IMG/VR virus record: IMGVR_UViG_3300034073_001026
Coordinates: 1-23,423 of that record
Source of the DNA: a virus
Reading direction: 5' to 3' (one strand)
DNA: 23,423 bases
The notes under the pieces were generated by a model. That model saw only the letters and a list, made by a program, of their open reading frames with translations, did not search any database and was not told where the DNA came from. Each line of letters opens with the position of its first letter. Position 1 is the first letter of the stretch. The translations under genes and the position numbers were made by a program. Positions 12,242 to 21,125 of this stretch are shown piece by piece.

Positions 12242-12996
12242 AGCTGCCCCTCGACGACAAGCACACCTTGGAACGAGGTGCTAACGGCATTGACCTGCTG
12301 CTTCGAGCAGATGGCGCGCGTCTCAAGATCCGTCTTCTCTGGCAATGCAATCGCATTGTCGAACACGAAATCGATGAACTTGTTGTTGAGCGTCACCTTC
12401 GCCGCCGTCGAGAACAGCAGGCCGTGCAGCCGATACATCAGGCGGGCCGTGATGTAGGCAGAGCTGTCAGACCCATGCGAGACGTTGCCGCGCGTGACGT
12501 ACAGAGTGTGGCCCAGCGGCACCGTGTAGAGTCCCTGCTCGGTCCGGTTGTTGCCGTTGATGATCCGCGCATAGACGTTGGCAGGAACGCCAGCCGTTAC
12601 AACGCCCGTTCCAACATAGATGCTGTCTGCCACCGTGCCCGTCAGCGCGTAGGCGGCATTGATCCGCAGATAGCTCTTCGTCGTGCTAACCGCCGTCTGC
12701 CCGTTGGTCGTCACCAGCTCGGTCTGCTCGCGGTAGTTGGCATCCAGCCCCAAGATGGACACCACCGCGTCGGTCGATGCCGAGCTGCTGGAAAGCGTCA
12801 TCACAGACGCAGACGATGGGTAAGCGTAGACGCCGCCGTGATCCCACACAGTCTCCTCGACGTTCTGCACATCCGGGTTGAACCCGAACACAAACACTGG
12901 CCGAGCGTTGGCGATCTTGCCTGCGCCCATGCGGATGCCGAACGGGATTTGGCTGGCCCGCTGCCATGTATAGAGCGCCTCAATGTCCGTCGTCAT
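12238..12996 (-). CDS. Virion structural protein (decoration or tail type)
   Basis: The 252-residue, mainly beta-strand protein has blocks I associate with a widespread structural protein of marine phages: NVEETVWDHGGVYAYPSSAS, ILGLDANYREQTELVTTNGQ, YTVPLGHTLYVTRG and the final SFQGVLVVEG. Its exact place in the particle is not known to me. The start at 12996 has GGAG eight bases upstream and overlaps the preceding stop; the longer GTG form lacks support. Confidence 0.75.
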   Translation of the reverse strand: MTTDIEALYTWQRASQIPFGIRMGAGKIANARPVFVFGFNPDVQNVEETVWDHGGVYAYPSSASVMTLSSSSASTDAVVSILGLDANYREQTELVTTNGQTAVSTTKSYLRINAAYALTGTVADSIYVGTGVVTAGVPANVYARIINGNNRTEQGLYTVPLGHTLYVTRGNVSHGSDSSAYITARLMYRLHGLLFSTAAKVTLNNKFIDFVFDNAIALPEKTDLETRAICSKQQVNAVSTSFQGVLVVEGQL

Positions 12997-13460
12997 GCGT
13001 TGTTCTCCAGATAGAGCCACGCCAGCACCGTCACGAATGCCGTCACGCTGGTGACCATCAGCGCGATCAGCAGGGCCGACACGATGGCATCCTTGATCTC
13101 AGCCTTGCGGTGGACGTGATCCGCGCGCTGCTTCCTGACCGTCGCCTCGATGCGCAGAAGCTCGTCCCACGCAGACTGCCCATAGCTAAATTGGATATAC
13201 TGCCGGAGCTGCTCGCGCTGGCCCTCAGCCTGTTTCTTCGCGGCGAAGATGGCGACGGCCTCTTGCTGCACGCTGCCGCTGAATGTCTTGTACCACGGCG
13301 GATCTTGCACCCGGCGTTCGAGGAACTCCAGATCACTGATGGCCCCCGCCCACTCGGCGAGCTGGCCGCCCATGTCCTGAAGCTCACGCCCGAACTCGAT
13401 GCCGCGCTTGATCGCGTTGAAGGCCGTGGTGGCCGCTGCGATGATCGTAACTGGGTCCAT
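12993..13460 (-). CDS. Phage protein with C-terminal membrane segment, 155 aa
   Basis: The protein starts MDPVTIIAAATTAFNAIKRG, has a long charged helical middle (about 40-125) and a single membrane segment near the end (IVSALLIALMVTSVTAFVTV). Proteins with this layout occur beside the preceding structural gene type in marine phages; their role is unknown, perhaps virion- or membrane-associated. The ribosome binding site is GGGAGGG. It overlaps the next gene by ATGA. Confidence 0.72.
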   Translation of the reverse strand: MDPVTIIAAATTAFNAIKRGIEFGRELQDMGGQLAEWAGAISDLEFLERRVQDPPWYKTFSGSVQQEAVAIFAAKKQAEGQREQLRQYIQFSYGQSAWDELLRIEATVRKQRADHVHRKAEIKDAIVSALLIALMVTSVTAFVTVLAWLYLENNA

Positions 13461-13494
13461 GCCTCAGCCCTCCCTGCTGGGGCAGGATACCACA

Positions 13495-13734
13495 TTACCA
13501 GCGAGAGGGGTAAATGCCGTTCACGCAGATGACGTGCCGCATCCCTTCCGCATCACGCGCCTTCGTGTCGGGCAGCTTGAAGGTATGCACGCCGTCGCCG
13601 CCGTAGGTCGTTCCGAGGATGCTGAAGAGAGCAGGATTCTGCGCGATGTCTAGGATCTGCCCGTCGCAGAACATCCAGTTCCTCGGAGCAAAAGAACCCG
13701 CGAACAACATCACCTGTCCAAAGTAGCCTTCCAT
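13495..13734 (-). CDS. Minimal phage tail collar domain protein
   Basis: The 79-residue protein contains the tail collar signature GQVMLFAGSFAPRNWMFCDG followed by ALFSILGTTYGGDGVHTFKL and PDTKAR. Tail collar proteins are usually 150-200 residues or part of long fibres, so this is a stand-alone minimal version. It probably sits at the tail tip or fibre. It may have lost its C-terminal half; no in-frame continuation was found after IYPSRW. Confidence 0.85.
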   Translation of the reverse strand: MEGYFGQVMLFAGSFAPRNWMFCDGQILDIAQNPALFSILGTTYGGDGVHTFKLPDTKARDAEGMRHVICVNGIYPSRW

Positions 13735-13737
13735 GTC

Positions 13738-13947
13738 TCACCCCATCTTCATCAGCACAGAAACTAGCAACATAATGATCGTGCCCGCCGTCCCGATCAG
13801 GATCGTCTCGATGCGTTTGATGCGGATGAACACCTCGCGGAACTGGACATCCACCTCCGTCTGCAAAGAGGCGACATCCTTCTCAAGGCCGTCGATCTTC
13901 GGCTCAAGCCGGTCGAGGCGCTGGTGAGCTGCGGCGACAGTATTCAT
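13738..13947 (-). CDS. XhlA-like coiled-coil membrane protein
   Basis: The protein of about 69 residues is a coiled coil (RLDRLEPKIDGLEKDVASL) followed by a C-terminal membrane segment (ILIGTAGTIIMLLVSVLMKM), the layout of haemolysin XhlA/holin-associated phage proteins. It lies among tail genes rather than in the lysis cassette, so it could be either an extra holin-like factor or a tail-associated membrane protein. The ATG at 13947 has GGAG eight bases upstream; a GTG at 13956 overlapping the preceding stop is possible. Confidence 0.7.
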   Translation of the reverse strand: MNTVAAAHQRLDRLEPKIDGLEKDVASLQTEVDVQFREVFIRIKRIETILIGTAGTIIMLLVSVLMKMG

Positions 13948-13952
13948 CCTCT

Positions 13953-14408
13953 TCACTCCGGTTTCTCAGGCCAAGTCACGTTATGCGGGAAGCCCGGCTG
14001 GCTCGTGATGTCGCGCAGGCTTTGACGATAGATCTCCCATGCAGCGGGGATGTTCGTGCCCTTCTCGGTGTGCATGATGACGATCCAGTCTGTTTGCTGA
14101 AGCATGTGGTCACGCTCAGAACGAATAGATTGAGCCTTCTCCCGTGTGCGAACCTCGGTCTCTTCAGCGGAGGCATCTGTGATGTCCCAGACCTGCGTCC
14201 ACGTCCCGTTGATCTGCTGCGGGGTGCCTTCGTTGACGTTCTTGGTGTGATTTGCAACAGGGCGTTCAACAGGCGTCAGAGGATAGACACCATAGGCTGC
14301 AAGCACTGCATCAGGGATGTTCTTCGGGAAGCTGACTTGCGGGTTATCACGGCGCAGTTGCCCGATTGAGTATTTCTCAGGCTGGCCGTTTGTGAGTTTA
14401 ACGTGCAT
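13953..14408 (-). CDS. Tail fibre assembly chaperone-like protein
   Basis: The 151-residue protein ends with the pattern of caudoviral tail fibre assembly proteins: RDHMLQQTDWIVIMH (about 99-113), WEIYRQSLRDITSQPGFP (123-140) and NVTWPEKP. The N-terminal part (LTNGQPEKYSIGQLRRDNPQ) is typical of the same group. It likely helps fold or attach the tail fibre or the propeller protein encoded just upstream in the operon. No strong ribosome binding site is seen. Confidence 0.75.
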   Translation of the reverse strand: MHVKLTNGQPEKYSIGQLRRDNPQVSFPKNIPDAVLAAYGVYPLTPVERPVANHTKNVNEGTPQQINGTWTQVWDITDASAEETEVRTREKAQSIRSERDHMLQQTDWIVIMHTEKGTNIPAAWEIYRQSLRDITSQPGFPHNVTWPEKPE

Positions 14409-14411
14409 TTC

Positions 14412-14645
14412 TTACTCCAGTTGGCTGCGGATGACATCAAGCATGATCTGCGCCTTGCGTTGCTCCAACACAGACGAAGCAAGAAGGTTTTGCAGATGCT
14501 CCTTGAAGGGCTGTAGTTCTGCGTCGTCTCCGATTTTGACGATAGCAAGTCGGAAATTGTCGATGTTCACCTGATACTCAGTCACCTCCTTAATGCGAGC
14601 ATCAAGGGCGGCAGTCAGGATTTCTTTTTTGTAGTCGGGGTTCAT
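14412..14645 (-). CDS. Hypothetical helical protein, 77 aa
   Basis: I do not recognise this protein. It is fully helical with a Glu/Leu/Gln-rich coiled-coil character (EVTEYQVNIDNFRLAIVKIG, EHLQNLLASSVLEQRKAQIM). It sits between the propeller gene and the tail chaperone. The upstream stop and this ATG are adjacent (TAAATG). GC content is visibly lower than in most of the window, like the propeller gene, so both may have arrived together. Confidence 0.7.
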   Translation of the reverse strand: MNPDYKKEILTAALDARIKEVTEYQVNIDNFRLAIVKIGDDAELQPFKEHLQNLLASSVLEQRKAQIMLDVIRSQLE

Positions 14646-15680
14646 TTATATTTCCGTAAATATAGCAGTATTACCAGTGCCAGTAGGCAATGTTGCGGGG
14701 TCGCTAAATTTAGCGCCAAATCCACTGCCGCTCCAAGGATAAGCTGCGATATATGGACTATTTACATGGGCCATAGCTATTGCATCTCCTGTTTTTGAAA
14801 AAGACAATCTCCCCACATTACCTGCGGGCAATGTTGCTGGGTCGCTGTATTTAGACCCAAATCCACTGCCGCTCCACGGGTAAACAGTAATGTACGGCGA
14901 AGTAGAATGGCCTACTGCAATATCGTCTCCAGAAGGAGAAAAAGCAACACCGCTGCCTAGCCCGGCGGGCAGAGTCGAAGGATTGCTAAACTTAGACCCA
15001 AAGCCACTGCCACTCCACGGGTAAGCAGTAATGTACGGTGAAATTTCATGAGCGACGGCTATGGCATCGCCAGAAGGAGAAAAAGCAACAGGTCGACCGT
15101 TCCCGGTAGGAAGTGTGCCGGGGTTGCTAAATTTAGTCCCAAATCCACTGCCACTCCACGGGTAAGCGGTAATATACGGCGAATTAGAATGAGCGACGGC
15201 TATGGCATCGCCAGAAGGAGAAAAAGCAACCATGTTCCCAGCGCCTGTAGGCAATGTTGCAGGGTCGCTAAACTTAGACCCAAAGCCACTGCCACTCCAC
15301 GGATAAGCGGTGATGTACGGTGAAGTCGCATGAGCGACGGCTATGGCGTCTCCCGCTGGGCTGAAGGCAACGCCAATACCTGTACCCGCTGGTAATGCTG
15401 CTGGATTGGTAAATTTAGTGCCGAAACCACTATCGCTCCACGGGTAAACAGTAATATACGGCGAAGTGGCGTGAGCTACCGCTAAATAATCCCCGGATGA
15501 GCTAAAGGCAGCACCAATGCCATTCCCCGTAGGCAAAGTTGCTGGGTTGGTGTATTTAGACCCGAAGCCGCTAGTACTCCACGGGTAAGCAGTAATGTAC
15601 GGTGAAGTTACATGAGCGACGGCTATATACTGTTTCTTGCCAGCAGCAGTAGCCGACAATGCTTTCCAGTTAAGCGGCAT
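14646..15680 (-). CDS. Seven-bladed beta-propeller, candidate receptor-binding protein
   Basis: After a 17-residue head (MPLNWKALSATAAGKKQ), the 344-residue protein consists of seven repeats of 47 residues (the last 45) with the consensus IAVAHxxSPYITAYPWSGSG, then FGSKFSDPATLPTGxG and VAFSPSGD. Seven WD40-like blades predict a closed propeller disc. It follows the tail fibre gene with a TGATG junction and precedes a tail chaperone, so it probably forms a tail tip that binds a host surface molecule. GC is lower than in its neighbours, suggesting recent acquisition. The start at 15680 has GGAG seven bases upstream; the longer frame to 15728 overlaps the fibre gene. Confidence 0.85.
   Translation of the reverse strand: MPLNWKALSATAAGKKQYIAVAHVTSPYITAYPWSTSGFGSKYTNPATLPTGNGIGAAFSSSGDYLAVAHATSPYITVYPWSDSGFGTKFTNPAALPAGTGIGVAFSPAGDAIAVAHATSPYITAYPWSGSGFGSKFSDPATLPTGAGNMVAFSPSGDAIAVAHSNSPYITAYPWSGSGFGTKFSNPGTLPTGNGRPVAFSPSGDAIAVAHEISPYITAYPWSGSGFGSKFSNPSTLPAGLGSGVAFSPSGDDIAVGHSTSPYITVYPWSGSGFGSKYSDPATLPAGNVGRLSFSKTGDAIAMAHVNSPYIAAYPWSGSGFGAKFSDPATLPTGTGNTAIFTEI
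14649..15629 (-). repeat. Seven tandem 141-bp coding repeats
   Basis: The blades of the propeller protein are also repeats at DNA level with a 141-bp period and many identical runs (for instance the stretch coding for YPWSGSGFG). They could allow copy-number change or recombination between blades. The last copy is six bases short of full length. Confidence 0.9.
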
Positions 15681-17899
15681 CACGCATCTCCCACGCGAGC
15701 GCCGTAAACCTGACTTGATACTTTCCACAACGTGATGACTGTATATCCGCTCGTGTTCAATGTAGGTGCAACACCGCCATCAGTTTTCCACACAACACCA
15801 GAGCCACCCCATGTAGCATCCGTCCATGTCAGCGTGTAGGCCGTGCCATCGTCCACCATCAATGTCACCGCCTCACCATCAGCAAAGTTCGTGGCCTTCG
15901 GTGTGCGGGATGCGCCCAGCGTGATGAGCTGAATGGAGCCGTTGCCGGGATCGATCTCGAAGGCGGCACCATCGGAGATGGTGTAAACATCTTCGAGGAT
16001 CGTGCCAGTGATGGCCGGATCAACCAGAGTATTGCTGAACGCTAGATTGCCAGAGCCATCCGTTTTCAAGAACTGGTTGGCCGTGCCATCAGCCGCAGGC
16101 AGCGTCAGAGTGAAGCTCGACGACACCGTGCCGGGCGCTTGCAGGGCGACATACTGCCCGCCGGTGGTGTCTTGCAACCGCAGATCGCCGGTCGCCGTGA
16201 TGTCAACCTGGGCGAAGGTTACGTTGTCCGTGCTGCCGACGCCTAGATTGTCTCGTGCCGTAGCCGCATCAGCAACATCCGACAGATTGTTCGATGCCGA
16301 CAGAAATCCCGATCCCGGCGTGACGCCAGTCTCCCATGCCGACCCGTTGTAGACCTTCAGCAGGTTTGACGAGGTGTTGTAGAACAGGTCGCCCGTGTCG
16401 AGGCTGGTGACAGGATCGGTATTCCCGACGCGATATTTTTCCGCGAAGGATGTCACGCCCGCCACATTCGCGGCCACCGTCGTCACGTCCGAGCTAATCC
16501 CGGCGACGGTCGTCACAGCCGCAGAGATGCCAGCCACGGTCGTCACGTTGGCGCTGTTGCCTGCGACCGTCGTGACGTTGGCAGAGATGCCAGCCACGGT
16601 GGTTACGTTCGCAGAGATGCCAGCCACGGTGGTGACATTCGACGAGATGCCCGCGACGGTCGTCACATCAGCCGAGATCCCGGCAACCGTGGACACATCC
16701 GCGATGGCAGTCGCCACCGTGCCGATGTCTGTCGCATCGCCAGCAACCGCCGTCACATCCGCCGAGATGCCAGCCACCGTCGAAACATCCGCCGCGATGC
16801 CTGCCACGGTGCCGATGGTGTCGGAGCCTGCCAGATCCGCAGCCACCGTCCCGATGTCAGTCGCATCCGCAGCCACGGCGGTCACATCCGAGTCAATCGC
16901 GGCAACCGCGCTCACATCAGCGGCGATCCCTGCCACGGTGCCGATGTCCGTTGCGTCAGCCGCAACCGCCGTCACATCGCTGTCGATGGCCGCAACTGCG
17001 CTCACATCCGCCGCGATGCCCGCCACCGTGTCAATGTTTGTCTGCTCTGCCGGGGACGGTGCCGTGAACTTCCACGTCGTGTTGCCGAGATCGTAGACCT
17101 TCAGCCGGTTGTCGGTCGTGTTCCAGTAGAGCGCGCCGTCGATCAGCGTGTTGCCGTCATTGTCCGTAGCCGGATCGCTGTTCTTCGCGCCGAGGTAGCG
17201 GTCGTCGAACTGGTCGTAGAGCGTCGTGAACGCGCTGACATCCAGCAACAGATCCCACTTGGCGACATCAGCATTCGTCGAGATCGGCAGCGTGCCGGTC
17301 GAGGTGTGCGCCGTGTTACAGAAGTAGAGGTTGTCGTTGCCACCATCCTTCACGATGTCGCGCTGGTTGTAGGCGGTGCTGGCAGCCCAGTTGCCGCGAT
17401 AGGTGCCAAGCTCCTGCGCGATGCTGAGATCGCCAGCACTGTCAAATGCGAAGATCTTGTTGGCACGGGATGCGGCAGAGATCGTGAACTCGGTGCTGGC
17501 GATGGTGTTTGTCTTCGACGCCTTGATCGAGCGGTTCAACGTCTCCTGCTGTTGCTGCACCATGAACGTCAGCTTGTCGAGCGCGGCCTCCACGCTGTCA
17601 GCCGGGAACGGATCGTTGGGCACGATGTCCAACTCTTGGATCAGATCCTGCTCGCGGATGATGACCAGCGTCTCGCCCGTGGCAGGGGCCGTGAGCATGG
17701 TGACGTTGCCGCCGCCCGCGTTGCCGACACCGCTGACAGTGTAGTGCGTCGTGATCGTCTTCGTCGTCTCGGTGCCGTTGGCAGCCCGGATGATGACCGT
17801 CAGATCGTCCTCGTCGAAGATCTTGAACGTGTAAGCGAACACGGTCGTCGAGCTGTTGCCCGCGTAGCTGACCTTGTTGGTGCTGCTCGATACGGTCAT
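15680..17899 (-). CDS. Tail fibre with T7 gp17-like N-terminus
   Basis: The 739-residue protein should be a trimeric tail fibre. Residues 1-130 match the T7-type tail fibre attachment domain (NSSTTVFAYTFKIFDEDDLT, TGETLVIIREQDLIQELDIV). Residues 165-285 hold small beta modules (DGALYWNTTDNRLKVYD). Residues 291-480 are about 19 decapeptide repeats of the TTVAGISANV type, probably a long shaft. The C-terminal 250 residues are beta-rich (NNLSDVADAATARDNLGVGS) and end in a possible tip. It overlaps the internal virion protein gene by ATGA and the propeller gene by one base, so the two adhesion proteins are made from coupled cistrons. Confidence 0.9.
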   Translation of the reverse strand: MTVSSSTNKVSYAGNSSTTVFAYTFKIFDEDDLTVIIRAANGTETTKTITTHYTVSGVGNAGGGNVTMLTAPATGETLVIIREQDLIQELDIVPNDPFPADSVEAALDKLTFMVQQQQETLNRSIKASKTNTIASTEFTISAASRANKIFAFDSAGDLSIAQELGTYRGNWAASTAYNQRDIVKDGGNDNLYFCNTAHTSTGTLPISTNADVAKWDLLLDVSAFTTLYDQFDDRYLGAKNSDPATDNDGNTLIDGALYWNTTDNRLKVYDLGNTTWKFTAPSPAEQTNIDTVAGIAADVSAVAAIDSDVTAVAADATDIGTVAGIAADVSAVAAIDSDVTAVAADATDIGTVAADLAGSDTIGTVAGIAADVSTVAGISADVTAVAGDATDIGTVATAIADVSTVAGISADVTTVAGISSNVTTVAGISANVTTVAGISANVTTVAGNSANVTTVAGISAAVTTVAGISSDVTTVAANVAGVTSFAEKYRVGNTDPVTSLDTGDLFYNTSSNLLKVYNGSAWETGVTPGSGFLSASNNLSDVADAATARDNLGVGSTDNVTFAQVDITATGDLRLQDTTGGQYVALQAPGTVSSSFTLTLPAADGTANQFLKTDGSGNLAFSNTLVDPAITGTILEDVYTISDGAAFEIDPGNGSIQLITLGASRTPKATNFADGEAVTLMVDDGTAYTLTWTDATWGGSGVVWKTDGGVAPTLNTSGYTVITLWKVSSQVYGARVGDA
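16460..17029 (-). repeat. Decapeptide repeat region of the tail fibre shaft
   Basis: About 19 repeats of 30 bp encode xVTTVAGISA-type units. Residues 291-320 and 321-350 are identical 30-residue blocks, that is, a 90-bp unit in tandem. The region is a natural hot spot for length variation. Confidence 0.85.
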
Positions 17900-20800
17900 C
17901 TCATCTCACCTCTCATGCGGGCCTGCGCCACCGCCCGGTCACGAATAGCCGCCGCCAAATTAGCATGCTCGGGCATGTTCAGCAAAACCTGAAATGCCTC
18001 GTTCATATAGGCTTGCTCGATGCTGGCGATGTAGCTGACGCGCTCGATGTCCGTCAGCCTGGTGTATTCCCGGTTGGCCCGCGAGCCGGGCGTCATAACC
18101 GCCTCCAGCGCCTCGCGGAATGTCAGCGAGCCGAAGCCGCGGATCGGGCGGGCCGGCGGCTCGACCTTTCCAAGCCGCACCCAATCGGCGATCGCGCCCG
18201 CCGTCAGCCGCACGCCGTCCTTCGCCTCCGGGTTATTGAGCGGCCACTTGCGCGTCATCGATGTCAGCCGCATCAGTTCCATCTCGACAGGGCCAGGCTC
18301 TTCTCCAGGCCGGATGCGGATGCCCGAGAAATTGTTGAACACCGCCAAGCCGGGGTTCGTATCAAGGCGAACATCAGCCTCGCCCATCACGTTGCCCAGC
18401 GTGTCGTAGACGACGGCATTCCGATCGCGCTCGTCGCGGAAGAAGCTATCCTTGGATTGCAGGGCGTCGAGCGTGCTGGCAAACTTCCTGATCGCGTCCG
18501 TCGTGCTGCCCTTCACCATGCCGACCATCGCGTAGTCGGGCGAGCCGTCGGGCAGCGCATAGACGTACGACCCGTCCTCGTTGCGCGTCAAGATGTCGTC
18601 CATCGTGTAGTATTGCAGATCCGGGTCTGGCTTCGTCACCGTGGGGTCGAAGGCACGCTGGATGGCCCGCTGGAGCGAGCTGACGGGCGACGGCACACCG
18701 ACGATGGTCGCCGCCTCTGCCGGGCTGCGGAACAGGCTGGTGAAGTCTGCGCGCCCGGCGGCGGCCGCCTCAAGCATGCTGACGACATCGCCCAAGCCGG
18801 CCAGCATGGGCAGCTCTTTGTAGTAGTTCGCCGTCGCCCCCAAGGCAGCCGTCGCCAGATTGCTGGATGCTTCCGGGTCGCGGGTGATCGTCATGCGCTG
18901 CACCGTGTCCGCCACGATGCCGATCGCCCCGCCGACAGGCTCGATGCCCTGATAGCTGATGTACGTCAGCGGACCATTCGGCCGCCCGAATGCATCGTAG
19001 AGCGGGAGGTAATCTCCGTCCTTGTCCTTCGGAAACCCGTCGCCCCGTACGACAAAGCTGTAGGGCTGCCAGCCTTGCGCCATCAGCCGCTCGCGCAGCT
19101 TCTGATCCTGCGGCATGGCCCCCGTGATCCTGCCGTCTCTGACGCCCTCGGTGATGACATAGGCTCCAGCCGCGGCCACCGTGGCGCGGGCCAGGGCGAG
19201 CTGCTTCTGGCGGGGCGTTGCCAGCTCGAACGGGATGCCGAGGATCTCCGTCGTCCGCATGATGCTGTTGGTCGGCGCGGTCGCAAACGGCAGCAGGAAC
19301 CGCCCGACGAAATTGCGCTGGAGAGCGCCGGTCACTTTGCCAAACGCGCCGAGATCGCTCTGCATCGTGTCGTATTTGGCCTTCACGTCGAGATCGTCGG
19401 CCATCGAGCGGGGGTCGAGCAGCATCATGCCGGCCTCGTCCAGCGCCTGCTCCTGCGTCTTGCCCTCGTTCAGCGCCGCCTGATACCGGCGGTTGACCGC
19501 GACGTAATGCTCGCCGCGCTGCGAGATCGTCTTCACGAACTCGTCAGCCCCGAGCAGCAGGCGGAACGGGATGCGCACCGATCGGCCAAGCGTGTTGATC
19601 GAATGCCCGAAGAAGTTGTCGGCTTGGCTCGAGATAGCGCCATAGGTTTCGACATCGAGCTTCGACGCGCTCGACGGCAGCTCCGTCCTGAAGGCGATTG
19701 ATGCCGCACGCAAAGCGTCCTTGAAACTATCCGACCAGCCCTTCATGCGCAGGAGTGCGTCCTGCATGTAGACCTGATCCTCGGGGATCGGGCCGGTTCT
19801 CAGCACCCGCTGCGTCTGCCGGCTGATCGCCCCATACATGCCCGCGATCATTTCGACAGGGAGCTGATAGGCCATGAACGATGCGGTGCCGAGGATGTTG
19901 CGGACCTGAGACGCGGGCGAACTCAGCAGGCCGGCAAGGTAAAGCTCGTGGACGACCTCTTTCGTCTTCGACATCCAGCCGCGGCGGGCCATCTCGTTGA
20001 CGCCCTTGAGGCCGTTCAGCTTCTGCACACGCAACAGGCGGTCGGCCAGCGCCTCGGTGCTTTCGCCCATGCCGGCGTCCGAGAGCATGCGCTGCGCTTC
20101 CTCAGACATGCGCTTGGCGTCCAACTCGCCGGCCACTTGGATCTTCATCGACTGCATGGCGCGAGCCATTTCAGTCTGCGATCCCTTCACCTGTAGCTGG
20201 ATGCCAGCATGGATCGCGAGCTGGCGGCGGAAGGCAAGCCGATCGGCGGCCGTCGCTTGGCCCGACTTGACGGTGACCGCGAGATTGTTGAGCCGCTGCG
20301 CGCTCTTCACGAGCAGATCACGGGCGGCCAAAAGCGTTTCTGAGTTCAAAGACCCGTCGCCGATCTTGCGGGCCAGTAGTCGGCGGGTCAGCCCCAGCTC
20401 GTCGGCCGCCGCGATGGCTGCATCCCGTGTCGTCTCTTCGTTCGACCTCACGCCGCGGGTGATCTGTAATTGCTGGTCCTTGTACGTCTCGCCGAGCGCG
20501 GTGATCGTCTTCTTCACGTCGTCGGGCGTGTTGAGATAGTCGAAGTTGAAATCGCCGCCGTCCTGCAAGCTCTTGATGGAGCCGTCGAGGTTGTCGAGCA
20601 TGCGATCGGTCATCGCCTCGTCGGCCAGCCCGGCCTCCGGCCCGAAGCCCTGCGCTTCCGCCGTGACACCGCGGCGAGATTGCGCGATCACGTCCGTCGC
20701 CAGCAAGCCGGCCTCTTCCTGCGCCTCTGCGGCCGCGTCCTGCGCGCTCTTCAGGATGTCCATGCCCTCAGGGCGAACAGCCTGGAAGCCCCGCTCGCGG

Positions 20801-21117
20801 AACTCCTGCACGCCCGCTGGCGACAGAACCTGCGGCGCGAGGGCTTCCTTCGTTGCCGTTTCGCTGAACTCGCCGGGGGCTTCCACGAGGCCGCGCTCGA
20901 CCGGCGTGGGCACGCGCTCGGCTATCCTCGGCGACGGGCCTGGAACACCTGTCTGCGGCCGGACACGGTTCAGCAGCTCAAGGATGGCCCGCGTGCCGCC
21001 GCCGGCCACACGCATCTCCTGCTCAGGCCCCTTCGCAAACTCCGTCGGCGACCCGACGAGCGAGGCGCGCTGGAGTGCTTCCTGATCTTCCGCGAGTGCC
21101 GTCGGGTCGATAGCCAT
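17896..21117 (-). CDS. Large internal virion protein (ejection protein candidate)
   Basis: The 1073-residue protein is not matched to a named family, but its size, position before the tail fibre, helical Ala/Glu-rich first 380 residues and internal hydrophobic parts are typical of podovirus internal proteins ejected into the host. Hydrophobic or amphipathic stretches lie at about 392-430 (YLAGLLSSPASQVRNILGTA, then SFMAYQLPVEMIAGMYGA) and around the FVGRFLLPFATAPTNSIM segment in the middle. The C-terminal 250 residues are acidic and mixed. No lytic transglycosylase motif is obvious. The start follows AGAGG. Ejection function is inferred from context. Confidence 0.8.
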   Translation of the reverse strand: MAIDPTALAEDQEALQRASLVGSPTEFAKGPEQEMRVAGGGTRAILELLNRVRPQTGVPGPSPRIAERVPTPVERGLVEAPGEFSETATKEALAPQVLSPAGVQEFRERGFQAVRPEGMDILKSAQDAAAEAQEEAGLLATDVIAQSRRGVTAEAQGFGPEAGLADEAMTDRMLDNLDGSIKSLQDGGDFNFDYLNTPDDVKKTITALGETYKDQQLQITRGVRSNEETTRDAAIAAADELGLTRRLLARKIGDGSLNSETLLAARDLLVKSAQRLNNLAVTVKSGQATAADRLAFRRQLAIHAGIQLQVKGSQTEMARAMQSMKIQVAGELDAKRMSEEAQRMLSDAGMGESTEALADRLLRVQKLNGLKGVNEMARRGWMSKTKEVVHELYLAGLLSSPASQVRNILGTASFMAYQLPVEMIAGMYGAISRQTQRVLRTGPIPEDQVYMQDALLRMKGWSDSFKDALRAASIAFRTELPSSASKLDVETYGAISSQADNFFGHSINTLGRSVRIPFRLLLGADEFVKTISQRGEHYVAVNRRYQAALNEGKTQEQALDEAGMMLLDPRSMADDLDVKAKYDTMQSDLGAFGKVTGALQRNFVGRFLLPFATAPTNSIMRTTEILGIPFELATPRQKQLALARATVAAAGAYVITEGVRDGRITGAMPQDQKLRERLMAQGWQPYSFVVRGDGFPKDKDGDYLPLYDAFGRPNGPLTYISYQGIEPVGGAIGIVADTVQRMTITRDPEASSNLATAALGATANYYKELPMLAGLGDVVSMLEAAAAGRADFTSLFRSPAEAATIVGVPSPVSSLQRAIQRAFDPTVTKPDPDLQYYTMDDILTRNEDGSYVYALPDGSPDYAMVGMVKGSTTDAIRKFASTLDALQSKDSFFRDERDRNAVVYDTLGNVMGEADVRLDTNPGLAVFNNFSGIRIRPGEEPGPVEMELMRLTSMTRKWPLNNPEAKDGVRLTAGAIADWVRLGKVEPPARPIRGFGSLTFREALEAVMTPGSRANREYTRLTDIERVSYIASIEQAYMNEAFQVLLNMPEHANLAAAIRDRAVAQARMRGEMR

Positions 21118-21125
21118 GCTTGCCT

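Noticed and set aside
12268-13014. 248-codon plus-strand frame opposite the structural protein
   Set aside because: Arg- and Val-rich shadow of a recognisable beta-rich phage protein.
14702-14715. 14-bp perfect palindrome CGCTAAATTTAGCG
   Set aside because: It arises from the coding repeat of the propeller gene; other copies of the repeat do not keep the symmetry.
14649-15629. Regular repeats that could suggest a CRISPR array
   Set aside because: The 141-bp repeats are coding, in one long frame, with no unique spacers; they are propeller blades.
17965-19701. 578-codon plus-strand frame opposite the internal virion protein
   Set aside because: His- and Arg-rich composition typical of an antisense shadow; the opposite frame is longer, natural in composition and fits the operon.
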